Shown: positions 31,867-44,160 of the stretch, piece by piece | Layout: every line of letters starts with the position of its first letter | Numbering within the stretch: the first letter of the stretch is position 1 | Assembly (NCBI RefSeq): GCF_023091745.1 | Contig: NC_068913.1 | Coordinates: 10,372,001 to 10,436,000, forward strand | Source of the DNA: Budorcas taxicolor | Taxonomy: Eukaryota; Chordata; Mammalia; Artiodactyla; Bovidae | Direction: 5' to 3' | Length of the DNA stretch: 64,000 nt | Translations under genes and position numbers: made by a program | Notes under the pieces: generated by a model | The model's database searches: none | What the model saw: the letters and a program-made list of their open reading frames with translations, nothing else | Told to the model about the DNA's origin: nothing

Positions 31867-33060
31867 ATTGCTAAAACCTTGTGGGTCTACCTGCTCTAAG
31901 GCTCAGGACATTTAAAGCTGTCTCCCTGCACCATCGACCACCACCTTTTTCAACTCTGTGCTTCCGCATCCCAGTAAATGCCACTACAGTCCCACAGTGA
32001 AAAAGCCAGTTAATTAGTACATTTATGGGGTACATGAACTTTACAGAGCAGAGGAAGTTAAACAGTGTTAAACGTGACCGAAAGGGTACACTGTCTGGAC
32101 GTTCGGACTTTCTGATCCTGGCCCTCGTGCTGTGAGTCACGGGTGGCTGCAAGCAGGGGAGAAAATGCTGGGGCCGAGAGCTCACGTTTCAATCAGCAAG
32201 AGCCAGATGCTCCAGACACTCTCATGTACTCGGATTCTTAACAAGTGCTCCCTGGGTGCCAAGCAGCCTTGGAGGTGCCAAAGACACGGTCGCAAACAAA
32301 GCAGATAAGCCCGTGGTTTATGGGGCGTCCGTGCCAGGGGGGAGGCAGGTAGTAGACAAACTACAAGTCGGCACGACTGGATAAATGACTCGGGACAGAG
32401 CAGCAGGGGCGGGTTCCTGACGGCCGAGGTGAAGAGCTAGGATTTTTACTCGAAGTGCAGAAGGAATCAGTGAAGGGTTTTTGAGCAGAGGAGGAAACTG
32501 ATGTTGTGTGTTTTCTGAAGGACCTACTGGCTACAAAAAGTCACGAACCTGTTTCAGAGATGGAAAGGGGCTTCATCTCAAGTGTGAACTCTTCTTGATT
32601 AATGGTTTGTGCCCACGACTCTGGGCTGAGAAGGCTGCGTGATAGCAAATCCAGGCTCAGGGAGTAATTATTTTCACACGAGTTAACAGTGATGCCATAG
32701 GCATGGGCTGTAGGCTTTTCCCCATAGGTCCATAACTGACCAAGGATTTGATATGCAGAAAACAAAGTCATACATATGGGCAACACTGAAAATTTTAAAT
32801 AGCCAAAAATCATGATGATTACTGAAAATGTGAACTAATAATTCAGCTCTTCCCCCATAGGCAGACCTGTTGGGGGGAGATATCTTTATAAATTGAAGAA
32901 ATTCATTTCGGTGCAAGGAAGGGTCTGTCTATACTGACTTTCTGGGTATCTGCTTGAAGAATTTCCCGTTTATTTTCACTAGAGGGCATCCATAATGAGG
33001 GAGACACTGTCCAGGAAATGCCAGAGAAAATGCAGTGAGATTACATGTAGTGAAATTCTT
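31867..33060. other. Intron with an old unassigned repeat
   Basis: 32215-32520 ('gggtgccaagcagccttgga', 'ttttgagcagaggaggaaac') belongs to the same ancient repeat type as 27060-27260. No exon found. Confidence 0.4.
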
Positions 33061-33072
33061 CTGATAACGACT

Positions 33073-33292
33073 GTGTGCACGCATGCTCAGTCACTTCAGT
33101 CGTGTCCGACTCTTCCTGACCCCAGGGGCTGTAGCCCGCCAGGCTCCTCTGTCCATGCGATTCTCCAGGCAAGAATAGTGGAGTGGATTGCCATGCCCTC
33201 CTCCAGGGCATCTTCCCAAGCCAGGGATCGAGCCTGCATCTCTTATGTCTCCTGCAATGGGACTTTAACACTAATCCCACCTAGGAAAGCCC
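33073..33292 (-). repeat. Bov-tA SINE with 12-bp target duplication
   Basis: Antisense. ctgataacgact at 33061-33072 and ctgataatgact at 33293-33304, one mismatch. Confidence 0.9.
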
Positions 33293-33304
33293 CTGATAAT
33301 GACT

Positions 33305-34220
33305 ATGGAACAATAACTCTTTTGCTAATGTAGAGGTGGAAGGAAAAGAGCTTGGTTTGTTTTATTTAAGGTCTTGGTTAAGTAATATTTCACCCCCGAA
33401 ATATTTAAGTAACACATAATAAATGAACTACTGACAGTTAGCTCAGTTTTAAGATAGCGGTGAAATGTCCTTCACTTACACCCACCCTTGATGAGCACTG
33501 TAGGAGCGAGCAGACAGCAAAGTTGAGATTATTGAGAAAAGACATAAATGTGTATGTGCACAGATGGTTTTGCCTCTGGAGCCAGCTGTGTAGAGTCAAC
33601 TCATAGTCTCTCAGCTAAAAAAGGACAATTGATATTGTCTCAGAAAGCCGATCCTTGCTCTCCACTAGTGCGTTAAAATCATAGAATCACAGCAATTTGA
33701 AGAGTATTCACCTGTCTGTGATTTTTATTCATTTCTGTAACTGTTGCCACAGAGGGTAATTAAAGTATTTACCCTCCCTGGAGTAATACTGCTTTTAATA
33801 TACCATATGTCTGCCTTGTGTATGTACAGCATAATGGTACAAGATGATCAGTTGTTAAAGCTTATTATTAGTAGTAATTTCTGGTGGTAGCAATAGCTAG
33901 CAGATATCAAAAGTTTTTTATGCATTCGACACTCTTCCCAGCTCTTAAGGGGATTTTCTTATTGAAGATTCACAATAATTCTAGGAGGTAAATACTGCTA
34001 TTTCTCCCATCTGTGAAGGAAGCTGAGGCACTCAAAGATCTGTCTTTTTTTTTTTTTAAGTAATATGTCCAGGATCACTGGAAGTTGGCAGACATTTGTC
34101 TGGCATTTCCCATGAACACAAGACAGATTTGTTCTAAACTAAAAGGCTGAGGCTCTGCAACATGTGGAAAGGGAGTCGGGGGTGGAGAGAGTACTGATTG
34201 TGTCACTGTTGGTTTTTAAA
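33305..34220. other. Intron with a MIR
   Basis: 33895-34065 is MIR-like in sense ('ggtaaatactgctatttctc', 'aaggaagctgaggcactcaa'). The rest is unassigned, with a T run at 34048-34059. Confidence 0.45.
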
Positions 34221-34221
34221 G

Positions 34222-34498
34222 TAGACTTCATCATTTGTGTCTTTGTTTGGCTGTGCTGGGTCTTCTGCGTGTGGGCTTTCTCTAGTGGCAGCAATGGGGG
34301 CCACTCTGCAGTTGTGGCGTGCGGGCTTTCTCCCCTGTGCTTTCTCGTGGCGGAGCGTGCGCACTAGGGCCCACAGCCCTTGTAGTGCATGGGCTAACTT
34401 GCCCCGCTGCATGTGGGATCTTCCCGGAGCAGGGATCAAACCGGTGTCTCCACCATTGCCAGGCGGATTCTTAAACACTGGACCCACTAGGGAAGTAC
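34222..34498 (-). repeat. CHR-type tRNA SINE
   Basis: Antisense ('ggctgtgctgggtcttctgc', 'gtgggatcttcccggagcag', 'cactagggaagta'). Confidence 0.88.
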
Positions 34499-34499
34499 A

Positions 34500-34895
34500 G
34501 TTGACTTATATTTTTTAAGACCATTTTAAGGCTCACAGAAAAACTGAGCAGAAGGTAGAGAAATTTTCCATATGCCTGCCGTCCCCACATATGCACAGCC
34601 TCCCCCCTTATCAACATCCCCCACCAGGATGGTGCATTTGTTCAGCTGAGAAACCTACATCGTTATACCTCAGAGTTCATAACTGAGGGTTTTGTTTTTG
34701 ATGCTGTATATTATGTGGGTTGGGACAAATGTATCAGGACACATGTTTACCATGCAGAGTAATTTCACACTCTTGAAAAAAATCCTCTGTCCTCCCCTCA
34801 CTCATCCCTTCCCCCCTCTAGCCCCTGGCAACCAGGGATCTTTTTATCGTCTCTAGTTTTTTGCCTTTTCCTGAAGGTCTTACAGTTGGAAGTGT
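34500..34895 (-). mobile_element. Old L1 3' region, antisense
   Basis: Complement of an L1 3' end ('ttttaaggctcacagaaaaa', 'cctccccccttatcaacatc', 'ctagcccctggcaaccaggg'). Same L1 type as 21790. Confidence 0.75.
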
Positions 34896-34910
34896 GCATG
34901 TTTTTTAACT

Positions 34911-35180
34911 GCTGCTGCTGCTGCTAAGTCGCTTCAGTCGTGTCCGACTCTGTGCGACCCCATAAACGGCAGCCCACCACCAGGCTCCCCCGTCCCTGGG
35001 ATTCTCCAGGCAAGAACACTGGAGTGGGTTGCCATTTCCTTCTCCAGTGCATGAAAGTGAAAAGTGAAAGTGAAGTCGATCAGTCGTGTCCGACTCCTTA
35101 CGACCCCGTGGACTGCAGGCCACCAGACTCCTCCTTCCATGGGATTTTCCAGGCAAGAGCACTGGAGTGGGGGGCCATTG
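34911..35180 (-). repeat. Bov-A2 dimeric SINE
   Basis: Antisense: (GCT)n first, then two monomers joined by 'gaaagtgaaaagtgaaagtg'. Confidence 0.92.
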
Positions 35181-35269
35181 CTAGTTAAAGGAGCTTTGAT
35201 CTGCTGGTGCTGCTGCCAGCATTGTGCATTGCTGAGGTCAAACTTCAAGTCTCTTTCAGTGGAGACGTA

Positions 35270-35460
35270 CAGAGATGTCATGGTGTCGTGGCTGAGCCTT
35301 GACTCCACATCCAGACTGCCTGGGTTCAGATCCCAGCTCTGCCGCTTGTGAGCTATGTGACACGGACAAGGTGCCCCGTGTCTCGGTACCTTGGTTTCTC
35401 TATGTGTCAAATGGAGATCTTATCCCCTAGCCCACAGTGTTGTTATGCAGACTAAATCAA
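35270..35460 (+). repeat. MIR SINE
   Basis: Core region well preserved: 'ctgcctgggttcagatccca', 'ctctgccgcttgtgagctat', 'gttgttatgcagactaaatc'. Confidence 0.75.
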
Positions 35461-35544
35461 GTTGCAGACCAATAGGACACAGGACATGTGTGCCAAATGT
35501 CCAATAGGAGGCTTGGATCGCCCAGCTCTTTGGTAACAAGTGAT

Positions 35545-35650
35545 AAACCAGGCGCTGAATCCTGGTTCAGCCTCTGCCACCAGTCTGTATCATGGCCTTA
35601 GGCAACTCAACCTTTCTAACCTCAGTTTAGTCACTGGTAGAAAGAAGTGA
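35545..35650 (+). repeat. MIR-like fragment
   Basis: 'tcctggttcagcctctgcca' and 'cctttctaacctcagtttag' follow MIR core order. Confidence 0.5.
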
Positions 35651-35658
35651 TCCGACCA

Positions 35659-36116
35659 CAGTATGTCCACTACATGTGAACGCATTCTATTCCGAGAGCA
35701 TGTTCTTAAGTCCAATTTGTTCATGAAGTCCCACAAAGTCAGCCTAGGTACCAAGCTAACGCAATTGGATATAGAGTACTGTACTGTTACAGGTTTATAA
35801 GACTTTTCACATAAATAATACATAAAAAGGAAAACATAATGAAAACATTTTTACGCTTAGACTGTAGTACCTTGAAAAGCACAGTAGTGCAGTATACCAC
35901 AGCTGACGTAGAGGGGCTGGTGTCGCGTGAACAGGCAGGAAGACCGACTGGAGGAAGGGGAGGAGGGGGAGACGGTGGAGCTGAAGGACTGTGAGCAGGA
36001 GGAGCCGGGGGCAAGCTGCAGTTTCACTCACACCTGACATCCCTTGCTGCAGCCAGACACACGTTCATATGTGTGAAAGTTCGCACTTTGAAGGTTCACA
36101 TGTAGGGGACCTGCGG
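35659..36116. mobile_element. Tigger/mariner-like DNA transposon remnant, copy 1
   Basis: Ends 'cagtatgtccactacatgtg' and 'ggttcacatgtaggggacctg' form a rough inverted repeat. The interior ('agtcagcctaggtaccaagc', 'gatatagagtactgtactgt') matches copy 2 at 59015. Family level only. Confidence 0.6.
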
Positions 36117-36511
36117 TACCTGATGGCTCACATTTCCCCTCGAAGGTGCCGTCTTCCTGGTCTCTTTCTCCCTGTGGAGAGTTTGCATGCAGGCATGGGT
36201 GGGGCTGCATGGAGACCGAGACACAAAATCTTTCTTCTCCTTTCTTTTCTGGGAGCTGTAAGGATTCCGTCTCATTGGTGACGAGTACACTTTCTGATAA
36301 ATGCCTAACAGATCAAACTTTATTTCTCTAAAGAAAAGCATCTTATGGCAAGAGAAGTGTTCTGTAACTTTTAGGTTGAGAAAGCTGTGGTTGGTGTGAA
36401 GACCTCAGTTGGGAATATGCACACACACAAACCCATGTTTGTATGTTTGTCTGTAAATGCCATAGGAAGTAAGAATGTTTAACGAATAGATGTCTGCTTC
36501 TAGAAGTTGCT
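36117..36511. other. Intron sequence without recognised features
   Basis: No repeat or exon assigned. Confidence 0.4.
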
Positions 36512-36520
36512 CAGAGATTG

Positions 36521-36818
36521 GGTTTTTTTTTAATGTAATTAATTAATTTATTTCAGCTGTGCTGGGTTTTCTCTAGCTGCGGTGTGCAGTTTTCTCCTTG
36601 TGGAGGCTTCTCTTGTTGTGTTGTGGAGCGCAGGCTTTAGTGATTGTGGAGCATGAGCTCAGTGCTTGTGGTTCCTGGGCTGTAGAGCACAGTCTCAAGT
36701 GTTGTGGCTCATGGGCTTAGTTGCTCTGTAGCATGTGGGATCTTCCCGGACCAGGGATCGAACCCCTGTCTCCCGCATTGACAGGTGGATTATTTACCAC
36801 TGAGTCACCAGGGAGGCC
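36521..36818 (-). repeat. CHR-type tRNA SINE with 9-bp target duplication
   Basis: Antisense and nearly full length. cagagattg at 36512-36520 and 36819-36827. Confidence 0.92.
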
Positions 36819-36827
36819 CAGAGATTG

Positions 36828-37202
36828 CCCTCTGAAAACACACACCGTTGGTAATGAAAGGATGATTTGCTGCAGCCGGCTCACAGCAGGATGCTTCAGT
36901 CCCCTGTTTCCAGGACTGAAGATGGCTACTCGGCCTTTGCAGGAAACCCCTCTGGGTTTTGCAACAAGGCAGTATGATTCTGTTCTGAGTTAATTTGTCA
37001 CATCAGAGCCTCTTGCTGGTAACGCTGGGGCTGTGTCAAATCACAGCCAGCATATATTTGGGGGATAGCAAGTGTTTTAAAGCTGTGAGTTGCAGTTGTG
37101 AAGACACACAAATTATTTCTAAAATGCCTTTTTGGATTACTATGCTTTTTTGGAGTTGAGACATCCTGTATTTTGGAACAAGTGTAGCCATCTCTGGGAT
37201 AG
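36828..37202. other. Intron sequence without recognised features
   Basis: Nothing assigned. Confidence 0.4.
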
Positions 37203-37213
37203 ACTCTCATCTG

Positions 37214-37440
37214 CCTGCATGAATGCCTGTTCAGTCGCTCAGGTGTGTCCAACTCTTGGCGACCCTGTGGACTGTGGCCCGCCAGGCCCCTCTGTCCATG
37301 GGATTCTCCAGGCAAGAACACTGGAGTGGGCTGCCGAGCCCTCCTCTAGGGAATCTTTCCCAGGGATCAAACCCAGGTCTCCTGAGTCTCTTATATTGGC
37401 AGGCAGGTTCTTTACCACTGAGCCACTTGGGAAGCCCCAA
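37214..37440 (-). repeat. Bov-tA SINE with 11-bp target duplication
   Basis: Antisense. actctcatctg at 37203-37213 and 37441-37451. Confidence 0.93.
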
Positions 37441-37451
37441 ACTCTCATCTG

Positions 37452-38540
37452 TTATGCATGAATTCTTACTTCTGGTCTGAGGACTGTAAATGTTTTAGAT
37501 CCAGCTTTCCTATATGTTAGCCAGAATATCCGCTGAAACATGGACCACTGGGCTTGGTTTTCCTAATAACTCTAAGAAAGTCAGTTTTGTATACAGATCC
37601 TTTTGAATACCTGTAAATAGAATTTTCTCCTATGGATGGCCCCTTGATACTGGGTTCCATGATTCATCGTAGGCTGTGGATGACCTTGTAGGTTTCGTGC
37701 AGTGCTTTTCCACAGGGCCTGGCAAACAGTATGTACATGAGAAATATTTGTAGAGTGAGTGAGAGAATGAGGACTGCTCCTGTCTTCTGAAGGATTCATG
37801 GCTATACTCTGCCACATAAGCATTAGAGTGATAATTGGAAACATCAGAGAGTGATTCATGACTTGGTTTACTATTCATCCTTACAGAGGACTGGACCCTT
37901 TTTGCTCCATTGAAACTATCTTGAGACAGGCATCAGGTTCAATACCTGCGCCCCACGATAGCTCGGCCACAGCCTCTTGGCTTAAATCATTACTGCTTTC
38001 CGACAGGCTCAGGAGGCAAGGGTAAATGCATTTGTTAAAATGCAAAATAACCCTAACGAATGGAAATTTTGAATAGATGAATATATGGTTTAGAGGCATT
38101 CATTATAAAGGACATCTAACATTTCCTGTGGCATTTTGGACATACTCATTTTTATATTGACTTACAGTTATTCCAGGATATTATTTAAAAATTCAATGCT
38201 ATTAAATCCAAAAAAAGAAAGAAAAGTGTTCTTAAAAATCCTGGGTTAGCCTTCCAAGTCCCTTGAACGTTACTGGAGTTTTTAGTTGGTTGGTGTTTTG
38301 ACTACTTACTTATAAGTTTTCCCATTATTGAAGCTAAAAACATAGCAGTGTCTTATGAGATCCAAAAAATACACTGGTGAGAAGGAGATACGGAAAATAA
38401 AAATAAAAATTAGCTTCCTAGAGTATACAGTACATACATGTAAGCAAATGGGAAAATTCCAATTTAGGTTTTGTTTTCACACTGCCTCAAGCCATTCAGG
38501 TTTAGTTCTTTTTCTTCCGCTTGCCCTTTGCTCTTTTATT
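37452..38540. other. Intron with a possible L2 3' end
   Basis: 37680-37770 ('acagggcctggcaaacagta', 'agaaatatttgtagagtgag') is L2-like. The rest is AT-rich and unassigned. Confidence 0.4.
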
Positions 38541-38544
38541 TTTA

Positions 38545-38870
38545 ATAAAATTAATTTTTTAAATTAGAGCATGCTTGCTTTACGATGTTGTGTTCGTTTC
38601 TGCTGTACAGCAACATGAGTAGGCCGTATGTTTATGTAAATACCTTCCCTCTTGAGACTCCTTCCCACCACCCCCCATTTCCCCCCTCGAGGTCATCACA
38701 GAGCACCGAGCTGAGCTCGCTGGGCAGTATGGCAGTTTCCCACTAGCTATCTGTTTTGCACCTGGGAGCGTATATGTCAGTGCGACTCTGAATTCATCCC
38801 ACCCTCTCCTTCCTACCCCATGTCCACAAGTCCATTCTTTCTGTCTGCATCTCAGATTTAGCTCTTTTAA
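38545..38870 (-). mobile_element. Ruminant L1 3' end, antisense
   Basis: 'gatgttgtgttcgtttctgc', 'tgtacagcaacatgagtagg' and later 'catgtccacaagtccattct' are complements of the ruminant L1 3' UTR. Confidence 0.7.
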
Positions 38871-39848
38871 GCTGGGAAACTTCAGAATGTATAGCATGGT
38901 TCACCAGTATTTTCCCATGAAATTGCAGCGAATCACTGCCTATAAGCATGGCAGTGTGAGCAAAACCTTTCCAGCCTCTGTCCCCCACCCCCACCACATC
39001 GCAGAACAAGTGATTTCTTCTCTCTGAGCTCTCCTCCCTGGCTCCCTGCTGTGTGCGACCATCCTCTGCCGTGTCCCTGCAATAAGAAGAGAAGGTGAAA
39101 ATCAGCCTGCAGGTTTAAATTAATTGCACTTCTCAGTTACACTGTGAGGTAGCCAGTGCTTTAAATCACCTCATTCTAAACTAGTTTAAACATAATTGGA
39201 AAGAGAAAGCTGACATTAAATAGTGACAGAATAAACCTAACTGAAGGAGAACAGTGTGAAGCACTCCTAATCAAATACTGGAATAATCTGTGTAAATCGT
39301 TCATAAGCAGTTGACTGTTTTATTAAATACACCTCTGATTTGGGGCACTAATTTAAGCCCCTTTTTGTTTTCAAAACTTACCTAGTGAATTAGGTTGCTT
39401 TCATGCTAATGGAACATTATTTTTACCCGTGATGCAATTGTTTTCAAACTAGAATTTAAAACATCTAATTCTAAACGTTATCAGAAACTGTTGGAAATAG
39501 CTCTGTTTGAAATTGTGTGGTTTGACAGTTAAGATCTGAAAGATGTTGGATGCAAGAGATCAGGTCTTATGTGTTACTGGAACTAGCTTCAGAGATTTGA
39601 GTTTATCCTGTCTTCATTTGGAAAAGAAAACAGATGCAGTTAGTGGCGCTGCCTCTGGGCTCCCAGGGGACTGTGTCCATATCCACACTGAAGCACTTTT
39701 CACCCTGTGTTGGTAATTGTGTATTTACTTTGCTGGGCCACCGAATTATAAGCAGGATGCCCTCATTTCTGTGTGCCCATAGTCCATGGAGTGCCTGGCG
39801 TACGAGCCAGTGGCAGGTGACATTCGCTAGAAGAATTTAGAGTTTGAC
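38871..39848. other. Intron sequence without recognised features
   Basis: Nothing assigned; AT-rich from 39110. Confidence 0.4.
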
Positions 39849-39849
39849 A

Positions 39850-40203
39850 TCCCTTATACGTGGAATCTAGAAAGAAATGAGACAGATGAACTTACAAAAC
39901 ACAAAGAGATTCACAGACTTAGAGAATGAACTTAAAGCTGCTGGTGGGAGGGATGAGGGGAAGCGACAGGGAGTTAGGGATGGATATATACACGCTGCTA
40001 TAAAATGGATAACCAGCAAGGACCTACTGAAGAGCACAGGGGACTCTGCTCGGTGTTACATGGCATCCCGGATGGGAGAGGTGTTTGGGGGAGAATGGGT
40101 GCATGTGTATGTATGGCTGAGGCCCTTTGCTGTTCACCTGAATCTGTCACAACGTTGTTCATCAGCTGTACCCCAATACAAAATAAAAAGTTAAAAAAAA
40201 AGA
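39850..40203 (+). mobile_element. Ruminant L1 3' end
   Basis: 'cccttatacgtggaatctag', 'actgaagagcacaggggact' and 'caaaataaaaagttaaaaaa' mark an L1 3' UTR with its A tail at 40190-40201. Confidence 0.75.
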
Positions 40204-41072
40204 GTTCATGTGAGTAGTGACGGAAAGTAAATGAAGGAAGACTTTTTCCTTTGTTATTTTTTTCACTTTCATGTGGCACGTTTCGCTATCAATTTTGGCT
40301 CTTTTATGCACAGCTAAAACTGACATATTGTATTTCTGAAAAAAATTTTTCTATTAGCATATCCTGTCAAACTCTAAATAGAGGCAATCCTTAGAGCTCA
40401 TATTTGTGTGCAGTCATTAATTGCTAAGAATGATAATTTACTAGTAAATGCAAGATTGTATTAATGTTATCTGGAATGGAATTCTTCCTTCCCGAAATCA
40501 TAATAAATTATTAAAATTGCTTGTGGGGAGTACAAAGTTAAGGAGATCAAATTTGTATTACAAGGACATTTGAGGTAATTAATTTTTGAAATATATTTTG
40601 CTTTTAAAATACCAGGCTATATTTATTATACATAATAATAATTTCTCTAAACCTCCATAAAAAGCTATTCTTGCCATTTCTCCTTTCTTTGTCAGTTAAT
40701 TTTCGAACCTAGAATATGGCTTTACATTTCTGTTCTACACCAACTGACTGAATTATGTTGGGTCTTATGTAATGCAATCTAGTAGAGAATAAATGCAAAT
40801 GTTAGACATTCTTTTGAACCAAATAAATACATAATTGTTGGTGAGCGCTTTTGCCTGTAGCTTTAAAACAGTGAATGTTTGTAATCAGGGCTACTCCTCA
40901 GCTAGTGCACACCACTGAAGCATACTGGCTAGTGTCTATACTGATTGGTCCAAGCCTTGCAGAGTATTAAATATTTTGACAATTACCTCTGCTTAAAAGA
41001 TGACTGAAACCCATGCAAATGTCAAGTTTCTGAGCCCTCGTGGGAGTATTAATGCATTCTCAGAGTAATATT
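40204..41072. other. Intron sequence without recognised features
   Basis: AT-rich; nothing assigned. Confidence 0.4.
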
Positions 41073-41073
41073 A

Positions 41074-41300
41074 CCTGATGCAAAGAGCTGAATCATTTGA
41101 AAAGACCCTGATGCTGGGAAAGATTGAGGTCAGGAGGAGAAGGGGACGACAGAGGATGGGGTGGCTGGATGGCATCACCGACTCCATGGACATGGGTTTG
41201 GGTGGACTCCAGGAGTTGGTGATGGACAGGGAGGCCTGGCACACTGCGGTTCATGGGGTCGCAAAGAGTCGGACACGACTGAGCGACTGAACTGAACTGA
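41074..41300 (+). mobile_element. BovB LINE 3' fragment, short
   Basis: Sense, from 'gatgcaaagagctgaatcat' to 'gagcgactgaactgaactga'. Ends the ORF2 C-terminus. Confidence 0.9.
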
Positions 41301-41342
41301 TGAAATTCCAAATCTTTGAAACGTGGAAATTGGAGAGCGATA

Positions 41343-41507
41343 TTCACTTTCACTTTTCACTTTTATGCATTGGAGAAGGACATGGCAACCCACTCCAGTG
41401 TTCTTGCCTGGAGAATCCCAGGGACGGGGGAGCCTGGTGGGCTGCCGTCTATGGGGTCTCACAGAGTTGGACACGATTGAAGCGACTCAGCAGCAGCAGC
41501 AGCAGCA
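41343..41507 (+). repeat. Bov-A2 SINE, second monomer only
   Basis: Starts in the A2 linker ('ttcactttcacttttcactt') and ends in (CAG)n at 41490-41506, so it is 5'-truncated. Confidence 0.9.
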
Positions 41508-41639
41508 AGTGCTCTACGAGTCACCCCAACCCCTACCTTTCTGTCATACCCCGTGTCCAGTTCATCAGCAAATCTTACTTGCTCTACCTTGAAAATGTTT
41601 TCAGCTTGTCTTCTCTCTCTGCGTTCACTCTGTTGCCAT

Positions 41640-42010
41640 AGCCCATGTCCCGTCCTGTCTCTCCTGGACTGTTGTGAAAACCTTTATCGATCTCCCAGCT
41701 TCCGTCTTTGCCTCCAATGCTAGTGTATTCTCCAAACAGAGGCCAGAGTGAACCTTTAAAAAAAAATTCTAAATCATACCTAAAGGCCGCAGAATCTGCG
41801 TGAGCCAGCCCTTCACCCGTCTTTCCGGGCTGCCTGCTCCAGGCACTCTGTCTTCCAGGCTCACTTCAGACTTTCACATCCCCTGCTGGAATGTGAGTGG
41901 CTTGTAGACAAGAAGGTCTTCTCTTTGGTTCTCTCCCATATCTTCCATTCCAAGAAGTATATTGGCACCCAGTAGTTGCTCAATGAATAGTAGTTGAATG
42001 AATGAATCAT
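41640..42010 (+). mobile_element. L2 LINE 3' end
   Basis: The order 'agaggccagagtgaaccttt', 'ctgctggaatgtgagtggct', 'cacccagtagttgctcaatg' and 'gaatgaatgaatc' is typical of an L2 3' end. Confidence 0.65.
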
Positions 42011-42446
42011 TGCACAGATTTCTAGTCATTTCTTTTGAATAAATTCTGTATTTAGAGACAGGAAGCTGAGTATGTTCTTAAATTTCTTTTTGTTCTTTTT
42101 ATCTAATGGTATTGTTACATGTGAAACATACCAAAGCAAAAGCAATATAAATCATTTGGGTTCGCTTTAAAAACTTATGATTCTAAGCAGATAACATCAG
42201 CAAAAGGTACCAGCTAATATAAAGCAGAATTAAGTCTATTAAGTGTTAAATTATGAAAAAAAATGATATTGTAAAGCAAAATAAAGTAGAAATAAATTTT
42301 TTTAAAAAAAAAGAAAAATGAGATCAATATGAAAAAGAAATCACTTAATTCTACTGTATGCACAAATCCTTTCTAAATGGAAAGATTTTAAAAAATAAAC
42401 ATTTTTCTGAACCTTTATCAAAGTACACTTATTCCTATATTTTATA
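42011..42446. other. Intron sequence without recognised features
   Basis: AT-rich, A-rich at 42298-42330. Confidence 0.4.
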
Positions 42447-42461
42447 TTAAAAGCTACGTTT

Positions 42462-42689
42462 GGTGGAGGCTTAGTTACTAAGTTGTTGTCAACTCTTGCG
42501 ACTCCATGGACTATAGCCCTCCAGGCTCCTCTGCCCATGGGATTACCTAGGAAAGAAACTGGAGCGGGTTGCCATTTCCTTCTCCAGGGGATTATCTTGA
42601 TACAGAGATTGAACTCTGGTCTCCAGCATTACAGGCAGTTTACTGCATTGAAGCCAGATTCTTTACCAATTGTGCCACCAGGGAAGTCC
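42462..42689 (-). repeat. Bov-tA SINE with 15-bp target duplication
   Basis: Antisense and diverged. ttaaaagctacgttt at 42447-42461 and ttaaaagctaagttt at 42690-42704, one mismatch. Confidence 0.9.
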
Positions 42690-42718
42690 TTAAAAGCTAA
42701 GTTTAAGAGACACTAGCG

Positions 42719-43985
42719 TGTCTCACATTCTAGCAAAGTAATGCTCAAAATTCTCCAAGCCAGGCTTCAGCAATATATGAACCGTGAACTTCCAGATGTT
42801 CAAGCTGGTTTTAGGAAAGGCAGAGGAACCAGAGATCAAATTGCCAACATCTGCTGGATCATCAAAAAAGCAAGAGAGTTCCAAAAAAACATCTATTTCT
42901 GCTTTATTGACTATGCCAAAGCTTTTGACTCTGTGGATCGCAATAAACTGTGGAAAATTCTGAAAGAGATGGGAATACCAGAGCACCTGACCTGCCTCTT
43001 GAGAAACCTGTATGCAGGTCAGGAAGCAACAGTTAGAACTGGACATGGAACAACAGACCGGTTCCAAATAGGAAAACGAGTACGTCAAGGCTCTATATTG
43101 TATATTGTCACCCTGCTTATTTAACGTATATGCAGAGTACATCATTAGAAATGGCAGGCTGGATGAAGCACAAGCTGGAATCAAGATTGCCGGGAGAAAT
43201 ATCAATAACCTCAGATATGCAAATGACACCACCCTTATGGCAGAAAGTGAAGAAGAACTAAAGAGCCGCTTGATAAAAGTGAAAGAGGAAAGTGAAAAAG
43301 TTGGCTTAAAGCTCAACATTCAGAAAATGAAGATCGTGACATCCGGTCCCATCACTTCATGGGAAATAGGTGGGGAAAAAGGGGAACAGTGTCAGACTTT
43401 ATTTTGGGGGGCTCAAAAATCACTGCGCAGCCATGAAATTAAAAGACACTTACTCCTTGGAAGGAAAGTTATGACCAACCTAGATAGCATATTCAAAAGC
43501 AGAGACATTACTTTGTCAACAAAGGTGCGTCTAGTCAAGGCTATGGTTTTTCCATATGGATTCGTATGGATATGAGAGTTGGACTATAAAGAAAGCTGAG
43601 CGCCGGAGAATTGATGGTTTTGAACTGTGGTGTTGGAGAAGACTCTTGAGAGTCCCTTGGACTGCAAGGAGATCCAACCAGTCCATCCTAAACGAGATCA
43701 GTCCTGGGTGTTCATTGGTAGGACTGATGTTGAAGCTGAAACTCTTAATACTTTGGCCACCTAATGCAAAGAGCTGACTCATAGAAAAGACCCTGGTGCT
43801 GGGATAGATTGAGGGCAGGAGGAGAAGGGGATGACAGAGGATGAGATGGCTGGATGGCATCACTGACTCGATGGACGTGAGTCTGAGTGAACTCCTGGAG
43901 TTGGTGATGGACAGGGAGGCCTGGCATGCTGTGATTCATGGGGTTGCAAAGAGTCGGCACACGACTGAGCAACTGAACTCAACTG
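42719..43985 (+). mobile_element. BovB LINE, RT to 3' end
   Basis: Sense, 1.27 kb, starting in the RT N-terminus ('tctcacattctagcaaagta') and ending at the BovB terminus. The RT palm continues in two frames because of a 7-nt duplication at 43094-43107. The catalytic YADD reads YAND in this copy (within NNLRYANDTTLM), so it is inactive on two counts. Confidence 0.92.
43094..43107 (+). repeat. 7-nt tandem duplication causing a frameshift in BovB
   Basis: tatattg occurs twice in a row. Other BovB copies in the window have it once at the same place. Confidence 0.85.
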
Positions 43986-43987
43986 AG

Positions 43988-44160
43988 CATGTGTAAGATA
44001 AATAAATAACAAGGATTTATTGTACAGCACAGAGAGATATAGCCATTATTTTATAATAACTTTAAATGGTGTGTAATCTATAAATATATTGAATCCCTAT
44101 GTTTTACAGCTGAAACTACTATAGTATTGTAAATCACTGTTCTTCAATGAAAAAACAGTT
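43988..44160 (+). mobile_element. Ruminant L1 3' end
   Basis: 'attgtacagcacagagagat', 'cagctgaaactactatagta' and 'tgtaaatcactgttcttcaa' follow the ruminant L1 3' UTR. Confidence 0.7.

Noticed and set aside
34911..35180. Considered as two separate adjacent SINEs
   Set aside because: The joining segment is the normal Bov-A2 linker, so it is one dimeric element.
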